Of a stretch of 64,000 nt of DNA, positions 34,331-45,796 are shown piece by piece. Numbering within the stretch: the stretch's first letter is position 1; every line of letters begins with the position of its first letter. This DNA is from Gigaspora rosea (taxonomy: Eukaryota > Glomeromycota > Glomeromycetes > Diversisporales > Gigasporaceae), in assembly GCA_003550325.1 (NCBI GenBank), contig QKWP01000270.1:241765-305764 (forward strand). Reading direction: 5' to 3'. Made by a program: the position numbers and the translations under genes. The notes beneath the pieces are model-generated. The model did not search any database. It had not been told where the DNA came from and was given only the letters and a program-made list of their open reading frames with translations.

Positions 34331-34679
34331 AGAAGAAATAAATTTTTTTGGAACAAAACTAATAATGAAAGCTGGTGACTACGCTCGGAAAAAAAAATGA
34401 ATAGAAGAGCACGAGAAAAGAGGTGATAAACAACGTAATACAGGACAGAAAGGTGGTTGAAAAGATTCACAAGCCAGAGGCAGTGAGGTATTGGATGGAA
34501 AAGGTAAACCCTGCACCCGTAATAGCCTGTTGGTTAAAAAACTAGGTTCTTTTGTTTTCAAGAGACATATGGAGCCTGATCGAGAGCAAGGTACTGAAAC
34601 CTTACAAATTGATAGTAGAGCAAAAAAAATAGTTAGAGAAGGAAGTAGCACAACTTGGAAGAGTAGGTACAGTAAAGAG

Positions 34680-36520
34680 AATGGAAAAGTCGAAAGCTCA
34701 TTTGGCTTTCTGCTGGAGGTGTTCCCAATATTTTTGGTACCAAAGCAAGAGCTGAAACGCTTCCATCTGGTAATAGATTTGAGAAGACTAAACAGACAGT
34801 TGCCATAGAAATTGATTTGTTTGAGGTCTAGGTGGACTACTAAGATCAATAGAGAAAAATTGGTTGATGATTACGTTGGATTTAAGAGATAACTACTATT
34901 ATGTACTAATGAACGAGGAAGCCTATCACTTTCTGGAGTTACAAGTAGAAGAAAATTGGTAGCATTATCATGTGCTGTTATTCAGTTTGTTATAGGCAGT
35001 ATGGATTTTCTCGAAGATAATTCAGTCACTAATTGCCCATTGAAGGTTAAAAGGAATAACCTCGGATTTGCACATAGCTGATATATAGATAGCATACTGC
35101 TTGAATCTTGTATTAAAAAAAATTCAGAACGAGATTATTCTGCCTGACCTAAAAAATGCAGCTTTATTCTGGCTTTGGACAAGAGCAGCCTGATACTATC
35201 GAGGTGGATAAAGTTCTATGGGCTTTTTGTAGATATGGAAAAGGCACAGGTGATAGTACTAGAGTCGAAGCCTCAAGAGACAAGAAAGTGCTTAAAAACA
35301 CTAACAGATAACGATTGGGTTATAGCGAGGCAGTTGGCAAGAATTATGGAAAAGATTCAGAGTTTGAAAAGAGCACTTGCCCTGACACAGATAAAATATT
35401 TGGAATTTTATGCCCTTTTAGATTCAGCAAACAGAAGTGTTTGGGAATGGGACGAAAAATTCAGTTGTTGGACAAGGTAAATTGGATATACGCTAGTTAA
35501 TAAAAAATTTGAAAAAGTACAATGAGTGCCTAGTTTAGTGACCATCTCTAGTAAAAAGTCTGTTTGTAAATGCTTCTATAACTGGGTGGTTTGCAAAATT
35601 GGAAGGCTTAATAGTATTCAGAAATTGGAAAAAAATATCTGACTGCCAAAAAATTGCAAAGCTAAAGGCCAGCTTGGTTCTACTAAGGCTTGAAACCATT
35701 GCAGACTTATTAAAGTATTCCTGGGTCTTAATCTTTATTGACAACTATATGGCTTTGGCAACAATGAGGCTAGGAGGCAAGCAGTAGTAGCAAAAGGAGG
35801 CCTATAAAAGGCTCTGGCAAGTTTGTTTGAAAAAGGACATTTGGATTTATGAGTTAAAATATGTAGTATCTGCAGAAAATCTAGCAGATCTATGAACCTG
35901 AGTCTTCAATTCATCAGATTGGTATGTCAGAGAGGATAGTGTTCCAGGAGATAGAAATGACCTTTGGACCATATTAAGTCAACTGTATGCCATCCTATAT
36001 TAACATGAAGTTGCGAAGATTCAATAGCTATCATTTTTGTCTTGGGCAGAAGTAATAAATTGTTTTACCAAAAGGTGAAAAAGCGAGGTAATTTATGTGT
36101 GCTCACCCCTGTATTTGGTACAAAAGGTGCTTCATTACGTAAAGAGTTGAGAGCAAGAACAACAATAGTAATCCTAGAGTAGCTGTAAGCAGAGTGGTGG
36201 CCATTGCTTCTAGAGCTAAATTGGAAAGCTTTACATCTACCAGAATCAAGAATTATATTTGTGTCCAGATCTTCAGGGTTTGTAGAACCTTGGAGAAACT
36301 TGAAGTGGAAATTCTTGGCATGTACATTTGGCTGTGAAGGATTTGTCCCAAAAAGCAAAGGCATTAGCAAAGGAAGTAGTATCCCCATTTTATAAAGCCA
36401 AGGCTGAGAAATATGGGCTCTGTACAAAAGTTTTATAAAAAATTTAAGTTGGATGTAGATAATTTGCAGAAAGAGTATTTTGGCATTTATCATATAGCTT
36501 GATGTAAGTAGAGTGATGTC
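34680..36520 (+). pseudogene. reverse transcriptase / RNase H of the YR retrotransposon
   Basis: Readable in three frames: FPIFLVPKQELKRFHLVIDL (34716-34777) then RRLNRQL, an RT entry motif; an active-site relic YIDS (for YxDD) near 35080; and FILALDKSSLI and KFYGLFVDMEKAQV (35160-35250). Next comes the conserved block ARQLARIMEKIQSLKRAL (35328-35380), then RNase H: VNASITGWFAKLEG (35567-35605), IFIDNYMALATMR (35730-35770) and VVSAENLADL (35865-35895). 'FNSSDWYVRED' (35908-35940) and a post-RNase-H domain follow (36204-36395 open). Stops and frameshifts interrupt every domain. The motif order fits DIRS/Ngaro Pol. Confidence 0.8.
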
Positions 36521-36539
36521 CCAAATTTTGCGGGTTCTA

Positions 36540-37700
36540 CAAGTGGTTGTAAACAACCTACAGTTTAAATAGAAGAAAAATTTTAGAAAATCATTAGTGG
36601 TGATACAAGTTCTTAGAGCAATAAGGAAAGAAGTTGTGAAGAATAAAACGCCAGAGTGGCCTTGGGACCCATTGCTAGTTTCAATACTAAGGCACTACAT
36701 GGATGTACCACTACCCTTGGCAAGTGGATCAATGTACAGAAGAGACATTGCATTGGTAGCACTAGGGCTATGAACAATGAGAAAACTAGGGAATTAGGAG
36801 AATTTACTATAAAGGATATAAGGTAGGACAACAAAGGAATTCTGTGGGTTCGAATTTGTAAATCGAAGACTGATTAGTTCAAGAATGGCAGGTTTATCTC
36901 AGTAGAAAATATGGACTCATAGTATTGTCCAGTTAAGCTCCTAAAACAGTATTTGAAAATTTGGCCTTAACAAACCCGGAAGTACTATTGTTTCTATTAA
37001 GACAAGGGAAGAAAATTTTAGTAGCAGCAATTGCTCAGTGGTAAAATGGTTTGCAGAGCATGCAGATTTAGACTAGTAATACAAATTGATGAAATTTTTT
37101 CAATCAATTAGTTAATAGATCATTTTATTCAACTAATCGATTAATTGATTTTATTTAGCTAATCAATTAGTTGGCGATTAATCAACTAATCAATTAATCG
37201 ATTAGTTGACTAATCGATTGACCAATCGATTAATTGAATAAATAATAAACAAAACTTGGTAAAATACACGTAAGGTAGCAACTAAAAACAGCTGGGTTAA
37301 CATTCTTTATATGATCAGTTAATTAATGACCAATTGACTAATCAATTAATTAATCAATTAATCAATAAGTTGGCCAATCGATTAATCGATTAGTTGACTA
37401 ATCAATTAATCGACTAAGTTGGGTTTGTAAAATTCAAATTGATTAGTTGTCAACTTTACAACTAATCGATTAATTCGATTTTTGATTTGTATCACTAGTT
37501 TAGATAGTAGATTTATAGCCTATTCATTGAGGATTGGTGGAGCAAACGCAGCAATGATGGTAGGGATAATCTTCGTGCAAATTTGAGTAATTGGAAGTTG
37601 AAACTTGAAGGTGGTGATGGTGTACCTGAGGATGGTGTCAATGGCACAGTTGGGTACTTCAGGCCATATGGGTTTAAAAAAAAAAGGGGGATAATATATG
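36540..37700 (+). pseudogene. tyrosine recombinase of the YR retrotransposon
   Basis: Recognisable blocks: the RDIALVALGL helix with a following stop (36742-36775), YCPVKLLKQYLKIW (about 36925-36965), SVVKWFAEHADLD (about 37033-37072). The last is interrupted by the 426-bp insertion, after which SRFIAYSLRIGGANAAMM (37506-37560) resumes in the same frame when one TTTAGA copy is removed. The catalytic H-x-x-R box reads YSLR, so the His is lost (TAT for CAT). In working elements this enzyme integrates the circular cDNA without making a TSD. Confidence 0.8.
37073..37498. mobile_element. 426-bp element of ATTAATCGATTAG repeats, 6-bp TSD
   Basis: Ends CTAGTAATACAAAT and (reverse complement) CTAGTGATACAAAT, flanked by TTTAGA on both sides (37067-37072, 37499-37504). 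The interior is almost wholly short motifs AATCGATTA / AATCAATTA / TAGTTGACTAAT in both orientations. No coding content. Removal restores the recombinase frame. Confidence 0.85.
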
Positions 37701-38390
37701 TAAAGAATGTAATGAAAAAAATTTTTTTTGGTTTGTTTGTTTGTTTTGAATTAAATCGAAAAATAAGGAAGTAAATAGAGCACAACCCAGAAAAGGGAAA
37801 AAAAGAAAATAAATAAAAAAATGATAAATGAAATAAAAAAATAGAAATGATAGAAAATACATGATATAAATGAATAGAGATGCAGCCTGAGAAATGAAAT
37901 AAAGAATAAAGGGTTATATAGTACCCGATTTAAATAAAATATAAAAAGGGCAAGCAGTCCGAATATAGAAAATTGGGTTGGGTCCGGAAAAAAGCAGTAG
38001 CTCGTGACCTAAGAGCATGTGTACAGCGAAACAGTTGAGCTGGAACCTGGATATCATTTTCTCACACAATTCTCGCCAACAATTCCATACCATACTTTGT
38101 AGAGCATAAAGGTATTGTTGGCCATGGAAATTTGTACCTTTACCAGAAGGGATAGGTTCCATGACAAACAATAATAATGATCCATTGTGAACGAAGCCAC
38201 AAGGCGGAACATTATTGTGAGTCACTGGACCTGCACGTGACAATCAGTCATGGCGTGGATCTGGATCTGCATGTGATGATAAGGCATGGTGTGAATCAGT
38301 CCGTATTTGTATTTTAGGTAACTCAACAATCTGTCGATTTCTTTGTTTTTGAATTTTCTGCTCGATTTTGAGTCTAGTTATGGCCCACCC

Positions 38391-39366
38391 GCCGCACCCA
38401 AAAATGTGTGACCCAAATTCCAGATACACGATTCTTGCAAAGCTGCTTACGTGATATCAGGGGATTTGGTAAACTTTGCTGCAAACTACTTATCCAATAC
38501 CAATTTCACCAATGGCCATTTCAATTACAGCCCGCTTCCCCGACAACCCATTTCCCCAACAACCCATTTCCCTGACAGATTACTTCCCCGAATCCTTTTC
38601 TCCAATATCCTATTTTACTGACAACCACTTTTTTGACATTCCATTTTACTGACAATCTATTTCACCTACAACCATTTTGCCAACAGCTATTAATAAAGCT
38701 TCACAAATAGATTAGCTTTATATTATGTAAATGATTTTTGATTATCAATCATTTTGTTCATGTGATGAGAAAATGATGGAAATTATTCAAATTATTACAG
38801 ACTGTGAGAATGTCATTTTTGTTTGCTATATAGCCAAAAACCATAATAAAAGTGTGGAAAAATTTAAAATAAGATGATCGTAATCGATCTATTGCTTTCG
38901 CTATGAATTAATAATCAGTTTATCTATATATATATGTTGTGCATCAGATTAAAACTTTCATCAGATTGAATCCAACGTACGTCAGATGACTATCTGTTGA
39001 CCAGAATTAAATGATCGGCAACAACTGGCCTAAACTAACCCCTAACTTTACCGTAATTTACCCTAACCCTAAACTAATTTAGGCCGGGTCTAATCTGACG
39101 CACAACATGTATATAGTTACAAATGAAAGTTTATTTGCAAATAGCTGTCGACGAAATGAGTGGTGAAATAGGATGTCGGTAAAATGTGATGTCGAGAAAG
39201 TGGCTGTCGGCAAAATGGCATATCGGTGAAAAGAACACGGGGAAGTAAGTTGTCGAAGAAATGGAGTTGTCGAAATTGTGGGTGTCGGTGAAATAGCTGT
39301 CGGCGTAATTGGTGTCAGAGAAATAGGTGTCGGCAAAATTGGGAAATGCCGATATCGGGTGGCTTG
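38391..39366. mobile_element. element with opposed arrays of TGTCGG(T/C)(G/A)AAAT repeats
   Basis: The left 260 bp carry repeated CCCGACAACCCATTTCCC / TTTTACTGACAACC motifs. The right 220 bp carry the complementary GTCGGTGAAATAGCTGTCGG motifs. Approximate outer ends are GGCCCACCCG and CGGGTGGC. The middle (38700-39070) is AT-rich with a CCCTAACCCTAA patch at 39059. The TSD was not resolved. It separates repeats A2 and B2 of the YR element and is related to 40677-40981. Confidence 0.6.
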
Positions 39367-39609
39367 TCCGTGGCTTCTATCCTATACTGTACTTCGTAGA
39401 GCACAGAGGTATTGTTGGCCATGGAAATTGTTCCTTCACCAGAAGGGATAGGTTCCATGACGAACAATAATAATATAAATTCTTCCTTCTAAATGGGTTT
39501 CTATTGCTGTAAAAGGAATTCCAGTTGAAAAAATGAATTTCGCTAATATACTATCTACGTCTAATTTACTTAATGACATTGTATAGCCAGAAACTTGGAG
39601 GCCCAGTGA

Positions 39610-40330
39610 ATTTCTTACACTTTTTGGAAGCTTTTACACTTAATTAAATGTTCTTTTAATCGGCCAATTAAATCAACACAGCCCTCTTTGCAGTGGTTAC
39701 ACTTTTGGTGAGGCTTCGTTCGACCATGCTTGTCATTTTCTGTAATTTTGTGAAGTACAAACGAATTTCTTTCAACGGAGGTCTTCCACGAGAAATAGTT
39801 ATTCAAGGTAATTTTATTTTTTTAATATTAGTAATCGTTAGAAATACTATTTAATAATAAAATCGAATTGTTTAATTTTATTATTTAATAAAAATCAAAT
39901 TACTTAATGCTAATTTTATTTCTTTAATATAAATCGAATTGCGTAATTTTATTTATTTTTATGATGATTACGTCATGATGTTTCAGAATTTTTAAGATCA
40001 TGTTTTAAAACATCTGCCATCTCTGTGTAGTGTCATTAAACGGTGGATCCGCAAATGAAGTACAAAATTCAACACTTGGCATGTTATTAAAAATTGGAGT
40101 ATATGTGTTTGTACGAGAAAAATTTTTATTTGATCTAGCATTTGACGTACTAAAAAAGAATGATATTTATTATGATGATTATTTAATGTTGATAAGAAAA
40201 CTTCTTGTTCTTCAGGATTTGTGCAAATATTACCACCCATAATATTTTGTGAGTTATCATTATTGTCAATACCAAAAGATTTTGGGTAGTTGATAATATT
40301 TTAAAAAATCTTGTTTGGTTTTCTGCATAA
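39610..40330 (-). pseudogene. possible BED-type zinc-finger protein remnant
   Basis: The minus-strand frame 39806-39615 includes KCNHCKEG...GRLKEHLIKC, close to the C-x2-C...H-x-C spacing of BED fingers found at the N terminus of hAT transposases, and ends at a stop. Upstream, 40240-39998 is open with an Asn/His-rich segment (TLNNHHNKYH) and may be an earlier exon, with AT-rich intron-like DNA between. No catalytic domain is present. It could be a truncated transposase or a domesticated fragment. Low certainty. Confidence 0.35.
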
Positions 40331-40540
40331 TTCGATTTTATATCCTTTTGTTTCGATATTTTTGATAGAACTAGTTGATCTTGGTAATTTAACTTTGTGT
40401 CTATTTTTTACTCTGAGCAAAAGGTCAATTTATAAATTATGACTGGCAATGTTGCCATTCATGTTTTTCTCCTAAATAACAATTTACATATTGGCGATTT
40501 TCTTTCTTAAAAACACATTTTAAAAAATTTGAATTGTTCA
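40325..40540. repeat. long-range inverted repeat, left arm
   Basis: Contains TTTTTACTCTGAGCAAAAGG, TAAATTATGACTGG and TTTACATATTGGCGATTTTC. All recur in reverse orientation at 43170-43345. The arms are diverged (many substitutions) and 2.6 kb apart. Confidence 0.75.
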
Positions 40541-40676
40541 CATTTTGTAGAACAGATTTGACAATATCTATTTGCGATGTACAATGTAGTTATTATGCTA
40601 TTTATTTCTCTTGATTGTGATCACAATTAATGCCATAGTAAATTCATATAGGTTCGCTTTCTGATGACTTATTTCC

Positions 40677-40981
40677 GGGTTCGTATGATTTCGCCGACAA
40701 TCACTTCACCGACATAACATTTTACCGACAAATACTCACCGACAAGTTCATTTTACCGACAGTTTGTTTCACCGAAGTTCATTTCACCGACAAGTTTTTT
40801 TCAAAAAGCACCCTAACTTTAGCCCTGATTCTACCTAATTCTACCCTGACCCTAATGACAATGACCAGAATTACTTTGTCGGTGAAATGAGCTTCGGTGA
40901 AATAAACTGTCGGTAAAATGAACGTGTCGATGAATGAAATGTTATGTCGGTGAAGTGATTGTCGATTAATTGATAGCCACC
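40677..40981. mobile_element. 305-bp palindromic element, 9-bp TSD, GTCGGTGAA repeats
   Basis: Identical 9-mers CTTATTTCC flank it (40668-40676, 40982-40990). The ends read GGGTTCGTATG... and (reverse complement) GGTGGCTATC..., both followed within about 10-20 bp by CGACAATCAC. The left interior repeats TTTACCGACA and the right interior repeats TGTCGGTGAAAT. The 9-bp TSD suggests a Mutator-type mechanism. Confidence 0.85.
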
Positions 40982-41480
40982 CTTATTTCCTCATCTGGTA
41001 TATTGCGTACATACGTACTACTTATCACTATGCAAGTGTGACGCCAAGCCCGACTTTTAAAGTGAGGGGAAATTAAAGCGAATTGGCGAATTACTTATTT
41101 CTGCAAGTGTCATGAAAACTAATAACCATTAATTTTATGCATCAATAATGCGCAAAATTAACTGATTTGAGTCAGGAACAAATAAGGAACTTTTTTTATT
41201 TTAGAATTTCCTCTCGTGTTCATTCTACAAATCAAACCTGTAATTTTGATTCATGAAGGAAGTAAAAAATGGGTTGACAAAACTTATTTTAGGAGCCGAG
41301 GAATTAAACTTATCTTAAATAATCGTTTCAACCTGAATTGACACTAGTTTTAATATGAATATACTGACAACATGAGTATCTATTGTTTGCAGATAAGTAT
41401 ATACAGAGTAGTGTTATATGATTTAAAAACTGACAGTTAAAGTAAATATTGGAGTCGGTAGAACAAATAATGAAATCGAA

Positions 41481-41875
41481 TGTTTGGGATAACACATCAA
41501 CGTGTTGGGCTTAAAATTGAATGAATTCATAGCACGTTAAACGTGCTGGATAACACATCAATGTGTTAGGTCACACATCAAATGTGAAGAAATTTAAATT
41601 TGTATAAGTGCAAATTTTCCAATGTAGTAAAGAGAGAGTCACCGATTTTCCCTAATAAGATAATAAAGAGAGTGTTTTTCTTTCGTTTTACCTTAAAATA
41701 ACAAAGGGAGTAAACTAGGGTAGTACTGAAGAGATCTTTATTCTAGTAAATCAGAAACTTATCTCCCCAGTAACTATTAGAGTTAAATCGGTTAAACGTA
41801 TACACACTCCCTTCTTAAGTTACAGTAGATCTGTGTAACCGGGAAGGGTTTCCCCGGTTAAACGTAGTAATTCTC

Positions 41876-41885
<10 letters not shown>
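41481..41885. mobile_element. possible solo LTR
   Basis: Starts TGTTTGGGATAACACATCAA and includes repeated 'aacacatcaa(c/t)gtgtt' hairpins. Promoter-like and GTAAC-rich text runs to ACCGGGAAGGGTTTCCCCGG (41839-41858). It resembles LTRs of Rhizophagus Copia elements by style only. The right border and TSD are not established. Confidence 0.35.
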
Positions 41886-41906
<21 letters not shown>

Positions 41907-41935
41907 AGTATTATTATTATTATTATATAAAAATA
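41875..41935. repeat. (TTA)n microsatellite
   Basis: About 15 TTA units interrupted once by CAG. Confidence 0.9.
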
Positions 41936-43169
41936 TATTATTTATTTTTAAGAATATCGTAAATTCAAAACTGTATTTGTTGATCAGCTATAAATTAATT
42001 TTGAAATTTATTTTACTAAATACTATTTCATCAAAACTATGATTCTGACAATTTATATTAATAACAAAACAATCTTAATCTTTTTATACTACTATTTCTC
42101 TAAATTACGATATAAGACTTATATATTAGATTGCAATATTACATAATTTATATTACAACGTTACGTTATTATATTGATTTTGCGATATTATTTTTTATAA
42201 TTTGCGGCTTATCGTTATTTAAAAAATGCAAGTGTTGCAAACCTTAGTTATAGTATAAAAAAGTTGCAATTAATATTTGCAACAAGCAATGCTAATCCCA
42301 ACCCTAACCCTATCATCATGTGCTAATAGCGAAAATAGAGCAAACAAATATTTACTATTGGCACATGATTTGTGTTACTTGCAGAAAGTAAATTACGTTA
42401 ATCTAACCGCAAAAAGAAATACCATTTATAGAGATGCGTTAACGCCGGATTACTTTATTTTTACAATAAAAATATACTATAATGCCAATTTTAGCAAATA
42501 CTATTTATAGGAAATATAGGTTACAGCACGTTTGAAACTATATCACAGCATAAACAAATTACTAGAAATGGGGTTGTTCACTTATTAAGTTCAACAGAAA
42601 ATTTTTTTCAATTTACTGATGTAATAAAAATAATAAAACAAATTCCTTATTTTTCTCTGGTCAAGATACTATAAAACCCAGTTGGCATACATCTCTATAA
42701 AACTATCACAATAAAAGAACTATGGATATACTCTATAAATTAGCTAATAAAAAGCTTGTGGCCCACTAGGCATAAACTATAAAATGCTTAAATACTGTTG
42801 AAATCCGCCGAAGTTAATTTGCAGTTTATCAATACAAACAAACACAAGTGTTTATTAATTTTCGTGACACTTGTAGAAAAAAGTAATTACCGCTTCGCTT
42901 TAACCTCTCCTTACTTTGGAAATTCGTTTTTGGCGTCAAACTTACGTAAGTACTTACATGCATTACTGTATTAATGATGATTTACGTATGCAAATAAGTC
43001 TTATCAGCTATTAGAAAACGCATTTATATAGTAATTTACGAATATGGCGAAAATTAGCGTCAATTATGATCACAATTAGTGAAAATAAAATGTAAAATTG
43101 TATGTCGCCAATTAACCATAAATGGATATTGTCAAATTTGTCTACAAAAATGTGACAGTTCAGATTTTT
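41936..43169. other. non-coding AT-rich stretch
   Basis: No credible gene. An open frame of 77 codons (42277-42510) starts amid a CCCTAACCCTA patch and has no recognisable domain. Simple AT text elsewhere. Confidence 0.4.
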
Positions 43170-43345
43170 TAACGTTTTGGCAGAAAATCGGCCAATATGT
43201 AAATTACTGATTAAGGAAAAAACTTGCATGCACATTACCAGTCATAATTTATAAAACCGACCTTTTGCTCAGAGTAAAAAAAGTAGATCAATTAATTTTG
43301 TCAAAACATTGAGACAAAGGATCTAAAATCAAATTATGCAATATC
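43170..43345. repeat. long-range inverted repeat, right arm
   Basis: Reverse complement of 40325-40540 (CCTTTTGCTCAGAGTAAAAA, CCAGTCATAATTTATAAA). It ends at the ATG of the 43336 frame, so what is duplicated is upstream sequence, perhaps a promoter/leader. Confidence 0.75.
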
Positions 43346-43638
43346 CTACGATTTCTAATATCAAACGAAGTTCTAATCATGAAGCGTGTACTTCATCGGA
43401 GTATGAACCGTTTAAAGTTATGGGTTTACCTAACGTTACCATTCCAGACATTCATATTGTATGTGAAAATTCCGGAAATATATCCGAAGGTTGTAATAGA
43501 GATGGATTTGATATTTGTGGTAATTTAGCAAATAGATCCAAAAGCTATAATTCAAAATTTAGATCCAATAGTTGTAATTCAAAAATTGGATCCTATTATA
43601 ATTATAGTTTAACAATAGAATCAGAAAGTTACTTTTAA
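43336..43638 (+). CDS. hypothetical 100-residue Asn/Ser-rich protein
   Basis: Not recognised. ATG 43336 (MQYPTISNIKRSSNHEACT...), stop TAA 43636. It is Asn/Ser-rich with several Cys (CNRDGFDICG, NSCNSK) and a repeated 'SxSYNSKxRSN' motif. No signal peptide or membrane segment. The region upstream of its ATG is the right arm of an inverted repeat whose left arm lies, in mirror position, before the minus-strand Asn/His-rich frame at 40240. Codon use is ordinary for this AT-rich DNA. It may be one exon, a truncated gene, or chance. Confidence 0.3.
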   Translation: MQYPTISNIKRSSNHEACTSSEYEPFKVMGLPNVTIPDIHIVCENSGNISEGCNRDGFDICGNLANRSKSYNSKFRSNSCNSKIGSYYNYSLTIESESYF

Positions 43639-43639
43639 C

Positions 43640-45528
43640 TTAAAAAATGTGATGGCCATAATTAAGAAAACAGATCTGATGACCATGCTTAGGAATTGGG
43701 CCTGAACATTATATCTAGGAAATAGATTTGATGACAATAATCTGGAAACGAAACCGATAACTATAACTCACGATGCAGACACGATATTTTAATATTCGAT
43801 GTTTATGATTCAGGAGCTGGATCGGAACGTTATAATTCAAGAAATGGGTCTATTTGGAATTAGACATGTTTTTTTGCATTTGTATATTTCTTCAATTTAG
43901 ATGGATGCAGATTCCTTAAGTTCAAATCCGATTTTTCTTTAATGTCCTATTCTGACGTCTTTCTTCAGTCCTAGTTCAAATAATTACCTTTTTTTTGCTA
44001 TTAACGGAATTATTTTGCATATTTCCGTTTGTATAAATTCAATTTTGTAAATTTTGTGTAGTATACTTGCTAAATTGTATTTTTGCTTTTTTTTTCTTTT
44101 TTTGTTATTTTCATATTTTGACTGTTTTGGATCGATTTTTATGTATAAAAAAAAAGTATTAAAAGCTTTTATCAAAGTAAAAAAGAAAAAAAAAATCGAT
44201 GTTATATAAAACAACTTTACAAAAATCTGTCAAAATTGAACTTGCTACAAAGTTTTGCAAATATAAGTAATTTATTAGCATTTTATTACTATATTTTAAT
44301 CTTATAAATATATTTGTCAATTATTATGCTGAAAAATGCTAATATTAGCAATATCTTATCAATATTTTAGTAATAATAAAGGCCTAAAAATTACTAATAT
44401 TTAGCCTATTTATTAGGTATTTCAAAGTACTGATAATGAAATAATCTTGTAATAAATTATTAAATTTGCTAACATAGTACTAATAATGCGCTATATATTG
44501 CTTATTATTGGCAAATATTTGCTTATTTCGAAATTGTCAGATTTTGTAAAGAAAAATCCATTCGGAACATAAATTTGATGTCATATTTTGAATAAAATTA
44601 TAACTGCATCTCACATTGTGTATGTACGTATGTCTTGCATATTAGATATACGTATGAGATTATTAAAACAAAGTATATAATACACTGAGTCCGCAACTAG
44701 TGATCCTTGCTGATCAAAAGCTTTCGACCGATACGAAAAATTTTGTGTTGATCTGGTGATATTATCATTCTATATTAAATACATCAATGCGAATTTTACT
44801 AGCTCAGACTTGAATAATACTAACTACTAAATACAATGATTTCATAATGCTTATTTTAAATGCATCACATTTAATTAAATTAACATAACGATTGTTTCTG
44901 GAAATAGACTACTGATCACCAGCGTAGGTAAATGATATCAAATAGGTACCGATAGATGTCCCTATTGCTGCCAAATTTTGGCGCAAAAAGAGGTCAATAG
45001 GGTGCCAATAAGAATAATAATAACAATAGGCATCAATAGGGTCCCGATAGGGTATCAACAAGGTATCCCTGTGACTAAATAGATTTGAGTACCATAATGG
45101 AGTATATCCTTTAGTTGTTATATTTGTACAGAGATAGATGGTTTTCCAAGGCAAAATTGTTTTATTGTCTGCAGATAGTAATTGTTCTATAAAAAGTATA
45201 TTGCAGTTTTTAAACTATTGATTGTTGGAGTAGTGAGTTTTAAGGCTAAAATATTGTATATAGGATATAATTTTAGATTAGTGTTTGAGAAAAGAAGGTT
45301 GTTAAAATCAAGATTGTTGATTTGTATATTATATATTGCTAATTGTTGTAATTGAAATATTTAGGTAAAATAGCAAAGTTTTCTGTTGTGCAAAAGAAGA
45401 ATATCTTTGTCAAATATGGGACTCCAGATTTTCAAAAGCCATTCTTTAATTCTTAAAATAGCAATTTGTTTTAGAATAGGAGTGAAATAAATAATTTTTC
45501 TAAAGAATATTACTAAAAATAACCAGCA
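43640..45528. other. non-coding AT-rich stretch
   Basis: No gene recognised. Contains T-rich runs (44080-44200), repeated 'aatattagcaatatt' text (44330-44420) and a short GGTATC/GATACC-rich patch (44925-45080) with imperfect inverted 'caatagggt(c/g)cc' motifs. Confidence 0.4.
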
Positions 45529-45751
45529 GTGATTAGCAGGGTTGGCATGAATGGAATTCGGACAATGGAAATCTGTCCAATATCCATTGTCCGAATGTCC
45601 GATCAAAAGCAATGGACATAGGATTGGACATAATTGGTTAATCACATGATATTAAATCGTTTCATATGATTAGTCATTTAATTTAACATGTGACAATTAA
45701 CCAATAGAATTGCATCTGTAATCAACAAAGATTTTAGTCAATCGTAATAAT

Positions 45752-45796
45752 AAAAGAGTTTTTTATTTTTTATTTTTTATTTTTTTTTATTTAACA
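45752..45796 (-). repeat. A-rich 3' tail of the LINE
   Basis: On the minus strand this reads as repeated AAAAAATA following the LINE 3' end, i.e. an oligo-A/AT tail. Next to it lies the hairpin GGACGCCATGTAGGCGTTC (45807-45825), a possible 3' recognition structure. Confidence 0.7.

Larger units (their letters stand above)
33079..39475 (+). mobile_element. tyrosine-recombinase retrotransposon (Ngaro-like), split direct repeats
   Basis: Repeat A occurs at 33079-33241 and 38213-38385 (GTCACTGGACCTGCA...CTGTCGATTTCTT...TTTGAATTTTCTGCTCGA). Repeat B occurs at 38088-38178 and 39379-39475 (TTGTAGAGCA...GAAGGGATAGGTTCCATGAC). The order A1-coding-B1-A2-B2 in one orientation is the split direct repeat structure of Ngaro/PAT-type elements, which integrate through a tyrosine recombinase. 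Coding blocks for gag, RT/RNase H and recombinase lie between A1 and B1 on the plus strand, all broken. A 426-bp element sits in the recombinase gene and a subterminal-repeat element lies between A2 and B2. Confidence 0.85.

Noticed and set aside
34237..37862. Minus-strand frames of 60-163 codons opposite the YR retrotransposon
   Set aside because: The plus strand carries the recognisable RT, RNase H and recombinase motifs; the antisense frames have none.
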